Assembly (NCBI RefSeq): GCF_947496725.1
Contig: NZ_CANMDS010000001.1
Coordinates: 620,001 to 684,000 of the forward strand
Direction: 5' to 3'
From: an uncultured Dokdonia sp.
Lineage (GTDB): Bacteria > Bacteroidota > Bacteroidia > Flavobacteriales > Flavobacteriaceae
DNA: 64,000 nt
The notes under the pieces: generated by a model
Told to the model about the DNA's origin: nothing
The model's database searches: none
The model's input: the letters and a program-made list of their open reading frames with translations, nothing else
Translations under genes and position numbers: made by a program
In this document: one piece after another, positions 54,826-62,900 of the stretch
Numbering within the stretch: the first letter of the stretch is position 1
Layout: the number at the start of each line of letters is the position of its first letter

Positions 54826-56604
54826 CTACATACGCTCTGGAACGTCTATTCCTAATAATCCAAAGGCACTCTCTATTACCTGCCCTACTTCTTTACTAAG
54901 TGCTACTCTAAAGCTTTGGTCTGCCACGTTATCTGTACCAAGAATCTGCACCTGCTGGAAGAATGAGTTATACTCTTTTACCAAATCATATGTGTAGTTT
55001 GCAATAATAGCTGGGCTCTTCTGGGCCGCGGCAAGCTGTATCGTTGCTGGATAGTCTTGTACAAGCTTAATAAGCTCCTTTTCTTTAGGGTGTAAATCTC
55101 TAGCTCCCTCTACACTCGCAGGAACATTAAGCTCCTTAGCCTTGCGTAATATGGCTTGTATACGAACGTATGTATATTGTATAAATGGCCCCGTATTTCC
55201 TTGAAAATCTACAGACTCCTTAGGGTCAAAAAGAATTCTCTTTTTTGGGTCTACTTTAAGGATGTAGTACTTAAGAGCTCCCAGACCTATCGTTTTATAT
55301 AGCGCCTTCTTCTCCTCATCTGTATATCCATCTAGTTTACCTAGCTCCTCAGAGATTTCTCCGGCGGTAGCAGCTACTTCATTTATAAGATCATCTGCAT
55401 CTACTACGGTACCTTCACGAGACTTCATCTTTCCAGAAGGAAGGTCTACCATACCATAACTAAGGTGAAAAAGGTTTTCTGCCCAGTCGTATCCTAGTTT
55501 TTTAAGTATCAAGAATAATACTTGAAAGTGATAATCTTGCTCGTTTCCTACTGTGTAAATCATACCACCTACATCTGGATGGTCTTTTACACGTTGTATC
55601 GCAGTACCTATGTCTTGCGTCATATATACTGCAGTACCATCTGCACGCAATACAATTTTTCTATCTAGACCATCTTCTGTAAGGTCACACCATACAGAGC
55701 CGTCTGGATCTTTTTCAAAAACGCCCTTTTTAAGACCTTCTTCTATATTGTCTTTTCCTAGTAGGTAGGTGTTACTCTCGTAGTAGTAGCTATCAAAATC
55801 TACTCCTATATTTTTATAAGTTACTTCAAAACCGTCATACACCCACTGGTTCATTTTTTTCCATAGTGCAACAGTCTCGGCATCTCCAGCTTCCCACTTG
55901 CGTAGCATTTCTTGGGCTTCGAGTAATAAAGGAGCCTCTTTTTTTGCTTCCTCCTCGCTCTTACCTTGAGCAACCAGCGCAGCTACTTCTTTCTTATATT
56001 CTTGGTCAAACTTTACGTAGTAATTACCTACTAATTTATCTCCTTTAAGACCTGTAGACTCTGGAGTCTCTCCGTTACCATAACGCTCCCAAGCCAGCAT
56101 AGACTTACAGATATGAATCCCACGGTCATTAATGATTTGAGTTTTATAAACTTTAGAACCTGCTGCCTTAATAATTTCTGACACAGAGTATCCTAATAAA
56201 ACGTTACGTACGTGACCTAGGTGAAGTGGCTTATTTGTGTTAGGCGAAGAATATTCTACCATTACCGCTTTACCAGCTTCTGGTGTTTTTCCAAAATTTT
56301 CGGTGGCTTGTATCTCTGCAAAGGCGTTCATATAAAACGCATCTGCTACTACTAAGTTTAAAAAACCTTTTACTACATTAAAAGCAGTAATCTCTTCAAC
56401 TTGTGCTACGAGGTACTCTCCTATTTGTGTTCCTATCTGTACTGGGTTTCCTTTTACAACACGTAACATAGGAAAAACCACTACTGTGATATCTCCTTCA
56501 AATTCTTTGCGAGTTGCTTGAAATTCGACAGCTGGAAGTGCAGCGTTATAAATTTCGGCAACAGCGGCTTTTACGTGAGTTTCTATAGTAGATTGTAACG
56601 ACAT
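54826..56604 (-). CDS. argS: Arginyl-tRNA synthetase
   Basis: A 592-residue class I synthetase charging tRNA-Arg. N-terminal Add1 domain (from MSLQSTIETHVKAAVAEIYN), the HIGH-type motif PNTNKPLHLGHVRNVLLG, KMSK-type loop GKMKSREGTVVDADDL, and C-terminal anticodon-binding helices (DYPATIQLAAAQKSPAIIAN) ending LLGIDVPERM. The frame runs on to 56685, but that stretch includes a palindrome copy and unconserved text, so the ATG at 56604 is chosen. TATATTTG (56725-56718) is the likely -7 element. Confidence 0.96.
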   Translation of the reverse strand: MSLQSTIETHVKAAVAEIYNAALPAVEFQATRKEFEGDITVVVFPMLRVVKGNPVQIGTQIGEYLVAQVEEITAFNVVKGFLNLVVADAFYMNAFAEIQATENFGKTPEAGKAVMVEYSSPNTNKPLHLGHVRNVLLGYSVSEIIKAAGSKVYKTQIINDRGIHICKSMLAWERYGNGETPESTGLKGDKLVGNYYVKFDQEYKKEVAALVAQGKSEEEAKKEAPLLLEAQEMLRKWEAGDAETVALWKKMNQWVYDGFEVTYKNIGVDFDSYYYESNTYLLGKDNIEEGLKKGVFEKDPDGSVWCDLTEDGLDRKIVLRADGTAVYMTQDIGTAIQRVKDHPDVGGMIYTVGNEQDYHFQVLFLILKKLGYDWAENLFHLSYGMVDLPSGKMKSREGTVVDADDLINEVAATAGEISEELGKLDGYTDEEKKALYKTIGLGALKYYILKVDPKKRILFDPKESVDFQGNTGPFIQYTYVRIQAILRKAKELNVPASVEGARDLHPKEKELIKLVQDYPATIQLAAAQKSPAIIANYTYDLVKEYNSFFQQVQILGTDNVADQSFRVALSKEVGQVIESAFGLLGIDVPERM

Positions 56605-56641
56605 AGGATCTTGATAGTTGAAAATATAATGAGACTTATTG

Positions 56642-56657
56642 CGCTTTCGCGAAAGCG
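56642..56657. repeat. Palindrome copy in the argS leader
   Basis: Exact 16-mer, 37 bases before the argS ATG and downstream of its -7 element. Confidence 0.95.
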
Positions 56658-56717
56658 TAATTATAACCACGCCTGTGCTGCACATTTTTAAGTCTTAAAG
56701 TGTCTAAAAATATGGCA

Positions 56718-56725
56718 CAAATATA
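56718..56725 (-). promoter_or_regulatory. -7 element for argS
   Basis: The minus strand reads TATATTTG, about 113 bases before the argS ATG; the leader would hold the palindrome. Confidence 0.4.
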
Positions 56726-56785
56726 TGTGAAAATTGAAAGAGCGCATAGAGAAACACTAGCGAAACTCGTATCTTTAAAAGAAAA

Positions 56786-57217
56786 ATGCTTCTTAACGTA
56801 TCTTACAACAATCCTGATGTAAAACGCAAAATTAATCAAGAAGTAGGCGAGCCCTACGGATTGCGTGAGCGCATCAAACAAGGCGGCATAGGTATAGGTC
56901 ACCTTGTCATTACAGAATCCAGCATACAGATCCAGAATTTTCTTGCTCTAGATAAATATCGCAATAAGTGCAATATAGAGCTTAGACCCCAAGGTATCAT
57001 TGTAGGTTTTAGAGCCTTACTAGACAGCTATGCACTAGTAATTCCTTACTGGAAACTTAACCTTTACAAAGGTCGAGCAGAGGAGTATAGCATCTATAGA
57101 GATAATTATTTTATCAAAATTGAGGCTAAGGCAAAAGACAAAAAAGTACACAATTTTATGAAGCGTATACTTGACCAAAAGGCATCACAAGCACCTACTA
57201 ATATTGAGGATCTATAG
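56786..57217 (+). CDS. Hypothetical PH-like protein
   Basis: A 143-residue soluble protein with a beta-rich middle: GHLVITESSIQIQNFLALDK, ELRPQGIIVGFRALLDSYAL, VIPYWKLNLYKGRAEEYSIY and NYFIKIEAKAKDKKVHNFMK. Strand-strand-helix order recalls bacterial PH domains. It begins divergently from argS and is 3 bases before the oxidoreductase gene, so probably the same operon. Function unknown. Confidence 0.72.
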   Translation: MLLNVSYNNPDVKRKINQEVGEPYGLRERIKQGGIGIGHLVITESSIQIQNFLALDKYRNKCNIELRPQGIIVGFRALLDSYALVIPYWKLNLYKGRAEEYSIYRDNYFIKIEAKAKDKKVHNFMKRILDQKASQAPTNIEDL

Positions 57218-57220
57218 ATT

Positions 57221-58657
57221 ATGAAAATACTACTTACAGGTGCAAATGGTTATATAGGAATGCGATTACTCCCTATGCTACTCGAGGCAAATCACGAGGT
57301 GGTATGTGTGGTGCGCAACGAGGCGCGACTGTCTGTGAGTAAGAAAGTAAAGGAACAGATTACAATAGTTGAGATTGACTTTCTAGACAAACCAGATAAG
57401 AGTAAATTACCTAAAGATATTGATGCAGCTTATTATCTTTTGCACTCTATGAGCTCGAGCACATCAGATTTTGATGAGAAGGAAGAGCTCTCTGCGCTTA
57501 ACTTTAACACCTACCTAGCTGCTACTCACTGCAAGCAAGTCATCTATCTAGGGGGCATTGCAAATGATGAAAACTTAAGTAAACACCTACGCTCTCGTCA
57601 AAATGTAGAGACCACTTTACAAAAAGGTGAAGCGGCACTCACTGTACTTAGGGCAGGGATCATAGTAGGCTCTGGGAGTTCTTCTTTTGAGATTATAAGA
57701 GATTTATGTGAGAAGCTACCTGTGATGATTACCCCAAAATGGGTACAGACCAAGTGCCAGCCTATAGCCATACGCAATGTGATACAATATCTCACTGGCG
57801 TTTTAGGCAATGAAGAAACATACCATAATCAATATGATATAGGCGGTCCAGATGTATTGAGCTACAAAGAGATGATGCAACGTTATGCAAAAGTGCGCAA
57901 CTTGCGTTTATACATATTTACGGTACCCGTAATGAGCCCTAAGATATCTTCATACTGGTTATATTTTATCACCTCAACATCTTATAAACTGGCACTTAAC
58001 CTTGTAGACAGTATGAAGGTAGAGGTCATCTCAAATGACACAAGACTTCAAGAAATATTAAATATTACTCCCATTAGCTATGAGGAAGCTATTGATTTGG
58101 CTTTCGCCAAAATTGAACAAAATCAAGTAGCCAGCTCTTGGAAAGATAGCCTTGTAAGTGGAAGAATTAAGACCAATCTTGATGATTATATACAAGTACC
58201 CAGTTTTGGATGTCTTAAGGACAAGCAAACCATAAAACTCAAAAATAGAGATCTAGCTCTTAAAAATATCTGGGCAATAGGCGGCGATAGAGGATGGTAC
58301 TATGGTGACTGGATGTGGAAGATAAGAGGCTATATAGACAAGCTGGTGGGAGGTGTAGGCCTGCGTCGCGGAAGAACACATCCTGACAAAATTTTTACAG
58401 GCGATGTACTAGACTTCTGGAGGGTGTTACTTGCAAATCAAGATGAGCCTAGATTATTACTCTTTGCAGAAATGCGTGTTCCTGGAGAGGCCTGGCTTGA
58501 GTTTACAATAGATGATAATGATGTACTGCACCAGAAGGCAACCTTTAGACCAAGAGGTATTTTTGGCAGACTATACTGGTATAGTATGCTACCCTTTCAC
58601 TACTTTATTTTTGGTGGGATGATAAGAAACATTGCTACAAAGCGATTTGAGCAATAA
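57221..58657 (+). CDS. SDR/NmrA-like oxidoreductase with DUF2867 C-terminal domain
   Basis: A 478-residue protein: a Rossmann N-terminus (MKILLTGANGYIGMRLLPML), an SDR body with AAYYLLHSMSSSTSDFDEKE and CKQVIYLGGIANDENLSKHL, and after about residue 330 a DUF2867 domain (WAIGGDRGWYYGDWMWKIRG, EMRVPGEAWLEFTIDDND, FRPRGIFGRLYWYSMLPFHY). Members are presumed NAD(P)-dependent; substrate unknown. DLAFAKIEQ near residue 290 is written with a divergent palindrome-like sequence (CTTTCGCCAAA). Confidence 0.87.
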   Translation: MKILLTGANGYIGMRLLPMLLEANHEVVCVVRNEARLSVSKKVKEQITIVEIDFLDKPDKSKLPKDIDAAYYLLHSMSSSTSDFDEKEELSALNFNTYLAATHCKQVIYLGGIANDENLSKHLRSRQNVETTLQKGEAALTVLRAGIIVGSGSSSFEIIRDLCEKLPVMITPKWVQTKCQPIAIRNVIQYLTGVLGNEETYHNQYDIGGPDVLSYKEMMQRYAKVRNLRLYIFTVPVMSPKISSYWLYFITSTSYKLALNLVDSMKVEVISNDTRLQEILNITPISYEEAIDLAFAKIEQNQVASSWKDSLVSGRIKTNLDDYIQVPSFGCLKDKQTIKLKNRDLALKNIWAIGGDRGWYYGDWMWKIRGYIDKLVGGVGLRRGRTHPDKIFTGDVLDFWRVLLANQDEPRLLLFAEMRVPGEAWLEFTIDDNDVLHQKATFRPRGIFGRLYWYSMLPFHYFIFGGMIRNIATKRFEQ

Positions 58658-58712
58658 AAAAAGGCGAACCAGAACGTGTATTATCTGAGAGATAAATTCG
58701 GTCGCTTTTTAA
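58657..58712 (+). terminator. Probable SDR gene terminator
   Basis: AAAAAGGCGA-CC pairs with GG-TCGCTTTTT around an inner hairpin TTATCT/AGATAA, followed by T's. Confidence 0.6.
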
Positions 58713-58909
58713 ATCCTACTAAAAAAAATTACCCGTACTGTTTTACCAGTTAATTTTAAAAGTGAAAACTACAAACACTTATAAAATTGCTTCTCTCAAT
58801 ACATTATTCTAGAACGCCTATATGTGATAAATATAATGCGTTATTCTCTAATTTCCTACACTTTAGATACCGATTCGCGTGAATTTAATACACTTTTACA
58901 CTAAATCGT

Positions 58910-59317
58910 TTAAATAAGGTCTATAAGTGATTTATTTTCTAATACTTTTAATGTCTGGTCTCTTACTTCTATCATAAGTATATGAAGACTACACTCCTCT
59001 TCTTTGGGACAATCATCACAATGCTCATAAAAGTTAAGACTCACACAAGGCAATAACGCAATAGGTCCCTCTAGCGTGCGTATCACAGATGATATCTTTA
59101 TATCTTCTGGCTTTTTAATAAGGTAGTATCCGCCACCTTTGCCTTTTTTACTACCTAGGTAGCCCGCTTTACGCATAGAAAGTAAAATACTCTCCAGAAA
59201 CTTTTTTGAGATATTTTCAGAATCTGCGATTTCTTGTATAAGCACTGTTGTATTCTCTGGCTTTTTTGCTAGAAAAGTGAGTGCCTTTAATCCGTATTTT
59301 GTTTTTCGCGAAAGCAT
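58910..59317 (-). CDS. Rrf2-family transcriptional regulator with four-Cys tail
   Basis: A 135-residue winged-helix regulator: MLSRKTKYGLKALTFLAKKP, LIQEIADSENISKKFLESIL and RKAGYLGSKKGKGGGYYLIK form the DNA-binding domain. The C-terminal part has four cysteines spaced C-x9-C-x2-C-x5-C (from LLPCVSLNFYEH), not the IscR C-x5-C-x5-C pattern, but compatible with a metal or Fe-S sensor. It follows ctlX by 14 bases. Its first codons overlap the one-armed palindrome variant. Confidence 0.87.
   Translation of the reverse strand: MLSRKTKYGLKALTFLAKKPENTTVLIQEIADSENISKKFLESILLSMRKAGYLGSKKGKGGGYYLIKKPEDIKISSVIRTLEGPIALLPCVSLNFYEHCDDCPKEEECSLHILMIEVRDQTLKVLENKSLIDLI
59302..59315. repeat. One-armed palindrome variant at the rrf2 start
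   Basis: TTTTTCGCGAAAGC; on the minus strand it sits within the first six codons (ATG then Leu-Ser-Arg-Lys). Confidence 0.75.
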
Positions 59318-59331
59318 AATACGAATATACT

Positions 59332-60273
59332 TTATTCTTCCTTAGGAAGAAACACCTCTGCCATCATACATCTTGCACTACCTCCTCCACAAGTTTCTAT
59401 CGTACTTAAGTCGCTACTTAAAATCTCACAGTGTTTTTCTATCTTATTAACTTGATCTTTAGTAAGGCTCTGGTGTGCATCTGCACTCATTACTAGGTAC
59501 TTCTTATCATCTGCTCCCAGTACCTGTAACATATTACCTGCAAAGTGATGCATTTGCTCTTCTGTGATAGATATCACTTGCTTACCCGTTTCTTTCAAGT
59601 GTTTAAGCACATTTTTACGCTCCTTTTTATCATCTATAGTATCAAGACAGATTACACAAAACCCCTCTGCAAGACACATCATCACGTTAGTGTGATAAAT
59701 AGGTAATCTCTTACCATCTACCGTTTGGTTTGCAGTAAACACGACTGGTGTGTACTCAAAATCTTCACAAAACTCTATAAACAAACTCTCGTCTGCTCTT
59801 GCAGATAAGGCACAGTAAGCACGCTCGTTCTGGCGGTCCATAAGAATACTACCTGTACCTTCCAGAAAAACATCTTCATCTTCTGCCTCTGTATAGTCTA
59901 CAATATTGTTAATCGTAAATCCTTCACTTTCTAGCCTTGCAAGAACTTCTTCTCTGCGTTCTCTTCTTCTATTTTCGGCAAACATAGGATACAGGGCTAC
60001 ATTACCACTTTCGTGAAAAGATACCCAGTTATTTGGAAAGACAGAATCTGGAGTGTTCCCTTTTATATCATCATTTTCAACAATAACGTTTACACCCACG
60101 GCGCGCAGCTTTGCAACAAAGTCATCAAACTCTTGTTGTGCTTTTGTGTTGATCTCATCATTTTTAAGACTTATATCTTCTTGAAAATAATTATTAACCG
60201 CCGTCTCCTCGTTCATTCTAAACTGAACAGGACGTATCATTAAAATTGTATTTGTAATTTGTCGTGATGCCAT
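59332..60273 (-). CDS. ctlX: Citrulline-type hydrolase of the CtlX/amidinotransferase family
   Basis: A 313-residue protein starting MASRQITNTILMIRPVQFRM, with IVENDDIKGNTPDSVFPNNW, FLEGTGSILMDRQNERAYCA, PIYHTNVMMCLAEGFCVICL and the catalytic region TCGGGSARCMMAEVFLP. The fold is that of arginine deiminase/dimethylargininase with a Cys nucleophile; CtlX members are reported to use citrulline, but that is from family knowledge. The Rrf2 gene follows 14 bases later and may regulate it. Confidence 0.85.
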   Translation of the reverse strand: MASRQITNTILMIRPVQFRMNEETAVNNYFQEDISLKNDEINTKAQQEFDDFVAKLRAVGVNVIVENDDIKGNTPDSVFPNNWVSFHESGNVALYPMFAENRRRERREEVLARLESEGFTINNIVDYTEAEDEDVFLEGTGSILMDRQNERAYCALSARADESLFIEFCEDFEYTPVVFTANQTVDGKRLPIYHTNVMMCLAEGFCVICLDTIDDKKERKNVLKHLKETGKQVISITEEQMHHFAGNMLQVLGADDKKYLVMSADAHQSLTKDQVNKIEKHCEILSSDLSTIETCGGGSARCMMAEVFLPKEE

Positions 60274-60424
60274 AGCTTACCTCGTGTATGATATTTTTAT
60301 AAGTAGTGGTGAATATAAAAACTATATCGATTGCGAATTTAGTCGAGAATTTGAGGAATACCTATCTCTTTTTGACTTTTTTATTACCAAATAATCGCCC
60401 TAAAAATAACTGGGTTTATGTGTC

Positions 60425-61399
60425 TTAAAGTTTAGTAATAAGATCATCTATAATCATATCGCCGTGCTCACGTGTATTCTCTATAAAGAGTTTACTTGTG
60501 CGCATTCCTGCAGCAATTACCCCAGCAACATATACACGCTCTAGAGGCGTTTCTAGTGTCTCTTCATTATGAATAGGTGTGCGTGTCTCGTCATCTGTAA
60601 CAGGCAGGCCTAACTTTTCAAACAAGGTATAATCTGGCTGGTAGCCTATCATTGCGAGTACGAAGTCATTTTCTAAGACGACCTTCCCATCTGGAGTATT
60701 TAAAACTACGGTAGACGGTGTTATTTCTTTTACTGTGGTATTAAAGTAAGCCTTTATGGAACCTTCTTTAATTCGGTTTTCAATGTTAGGCTTGATCCAA
60801 TATTTGGTTTTTTCATACAGGCCTTCCCCACGTATTGCCATTGTCACCTCTGCATTTTTGTAGTAGGTTTCTAGCGCAACATCACAGGCAGAGTTTGCAG
60901 CTCCCACCACAAGTAATTTTTGATCTACATACGGGTGCGGACTGTCATAAAAGTGTTTTACCTTAGGTAAGTCTTCTCCGGGTACGCCTAGTGTGCGAGC
61001 GACATCATAAAAACCGGTGGATACTATAACCGCTTTCGCGAAAGCATTACCCTTATCTGTCTCAATCTCATATCCGCCATCTTTAGGCGTCATATTCTGT
61101 ACCTGAGTATAGAGTTTTAATCTTAGTTTCCAGGTGTCTTGCACTCTTCTATAATACTCAAGCGCCTCCTTACGAGTAGGCTTATCTGTGTGAGATACAA
61201 AAGGAACGCGACCTATTTCTAGCAACTTTGAGGTACTAAAAAAAGTCATATTTTCTGGATACCTGTAGATGGTATTTACAAGCGCTCCCTTTTCTACAAT
61301 AAGATAATTAAGTCCTTTTTTATGAGCTGCAATACCGCAGGCAAGACCTATAGGTCCTGCGCCTATGATAATGAGATCGTATGGTGATTGTGCAAACAT
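60425..61399 (-). CDS. YpdA-type NAD(P)-dependent disulfide reductase
   Basis: A 324-residue flavoprotein: FAD loop IIGAGPIGLACGIAAHKKGL, NADPH loop LLVVGAANSACDVALETYYK and the closing VYVAGVIAAGMRTSKLFIEN. YpdA reduces bacillithiol disulfide in Firmicutes; the thiol used here is unknown, and no CxxC of the TrxB kind is seen. Near residue 120, NAFAKAVIV is encoded over a palindrome copy. It overlaps the trkH stop by 1 base. Confidence 0.87.
   Translation of the reverse strand: MFAQSPYDLIIIGAGPIGLACGIAAHKKGLNYLIVEKGALVNTIYRYPENMTFFSTSKLLEIGRVPFVSHTDKPTRKEALEYYRRVQDTWKLRLKLYTQVQNMTPKDGGYEIETDKGNAFAKAVIVSTGFYDVARTLGVPGEDLPKVKHFYDSPHPYVDQKLLVVGAANSACDVALETYYKNAEVTMAIRGEGLYEKTKYWIKPNIENRIKEGSIKAYFNTTVKEITPSTVVLNTPDGKVVLENDFVLAMIGYQPDYTLFEKLGLPVTDDETRTPIHNEETLETPLERVYVAGVIAAGMRTSKLFIENTREHGDMIIDDLITKL
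61032..61045. repeat. Palindrome copy in the YpdA gene
   Basis: Exact 14-mer; flanks C and A. On the minus strand read as Ala-Phe-Ala-Lys-Ala. Confidence 0.95.
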
Positions 61400-62895
61400 T
61401 ATCTATTTCTCCAGAAAAATGGGGTTAATAAAATAAGTACGGTAAAAAGCTCTAGACGCCCTATAAGCATTAAGAATGCCATCCACCATTTTGCTCCTAT
61501 AGGTAACCACCCATAACTATCTACAGGACTTAATCCTCCAAAGGCTGGACCTACATTACCTAGTGCAGATGCAGATCCTCCTAGGGCTGTTCTAAAATCA
61601 AGTCCCATCGAGGCAAGTACACTTGCGCCTATAATCCAAGAGAGCATATATAATATAAAGAATGCAAGGATGTTAAATATAATAGAGCGATCTACAGATT
61701 TTGAATTGTAGCGCACAGGTAGTATAGCGTTAGGGTGCAGTGTTCTTTTAAACTCAACTATAGCATTACGTATGGTAAGCAGGTGGCGCACAACTTTAAT
61801 ACCTCCAGATGTTGACCCTGCAGATCCACCTAAGAACATAAGTCCGAAGAAAATAACGGTGAGAAAGGGTGTCCACATTGTGTAGTCTGCCGTGACAAAT
61901 CCTGTTGTTGTGATAACTGCTAGCACTTGAAACAACCCGTGACGAAAAGCAGCTTCTGCCTTACCCCACACCATAGGGTGTTCTATTGTAGACAGACTAA
62001 GGTCTGCATTAAAGTACATTACTAATGATACTAAAATACCAAAGCCAAAGACAAAAGCCATATAAAGTCTAAACTCCTCATCCTTTAAAATCTTCTGGAT
62101 TTTACCCTTAAATGCAAAATAGCTTAATACGAAGTTTGTACCCGCTAGGAGCATAAAGAACGTTATGATGTACTGTATAACTGGCTTATCATTCCAGTAA
62201 GCTACACTTGCATTTTTTGTAGAAAACCCTCCAGTTGAGAGTGTACTCAATGCGTGGTTTACCGCATCAAAAAATGACATACCAGCCAGCTTAAGCAAGA
62301 TGGTTTCAATCACAGTAAAGCTTACGTAAATTAGCCAGAGACGTTTTGCCGTATCAGTAATTCTAGGGTGTAACTTATCTGCACTAGGTCCTGGAGCTTC
62401 GGCCGCAAAGAGCTGCATCCCTCCTATACCTAGCAGTGGCAGTATGGCAATAGCAAGTACGATGATACCCATACCCCCTATCCAGTGTGTGGTAGAGCGC
62501 CAGAAGAGAATACTCTTAGGCAACGCTTCTATATCTGTAAGTATGGTGGCGCCTGTTGTGGTATACCCACTTATAGTCTCAAAAAAGGCGTTTGCCACGC
62601 CCGGTATAGCTCCTGTAAAAAGGTAAGGCAACATACCACTAAGTGACATAAATAGCCACCCAAAGGTGACAATAATATATCCTTCTCGTTTTTTTACAAT
62701 TTTCTCGTGCCCACGTGTCATAAACATAAGCAACGTACCGGCAAATGCAGTAAGCAATGCTGCTGCAGAGACTTCTAGACCTACGCCATCTTTTGCAAGA
62801 AAACTTACAAGTGCTGCAATGAGCATAAAGCCGCCATTAAAAAGCAGCAATAATCCCATTAAGTGAAATATAATCTTGTAATTAAGTTTTGGCAT
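61399..62895 (-). CDS. trkH: Trk potassium uptake protein TrkH
   Basis: A 498-residue channel-like transporter of ten or more helices in four repeats. Selectivity loops are visible: ETISGYTTTGATILTDIEAL, ALSTLSTGGFSTKNASVAYW, VLAVITTTGFVTADYTMWTP and the last GSASALGNVGPAFGGLSPVD. Length is normal. It works with TrkA, encoded 5 bases upstream, and the YpdA gene overlaps its stop. Confidence 0.95.
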   Translation of the reverse strand: MPKLNYKIIFHLMGLLLLFNGGFMLIAALVSFLAKDGVGLEVSAAALLTAFAGTLLMFMTRGHEKIVKKREGYIIVTFGWLFMSLSGMLPYLFTGAIPGVANAFFETISGYTTTGATILTDIEALPKSILFWRSTTHWIGGMGIIVLAIAILPLLGIGGMQLFAAEAPGPSADKLHPRITDTAKRLWLIYVSFTVIETILLKLAGMSFFDAVNHALSTLSTGGFSTKNASVAYWNDKPVIQYIITFFMLLAGTNFVLSYFAFKGKIQKILKDEEFRLYMAFVFGFGILVSLVMYFNADLSLSTIEHPMVWGKAEAAFRHGLFQVLAVITTTGFVTADYTMWTPFLTVIFFGLMFLGGSAGSTSGGIKVVRHLLTIRNAIVEFKRTLHPNAILPVRYNSKSVDRSIIFNILAFFILYMLSWIIGASVLASMGLDFRTALGGSASALGNVGPAFGGLSPVDSYGWLPIGAKWWMAFLMLIGRLELFTVLILLTPFFWRNR

Positions 62896-62900
62896 TGGGG

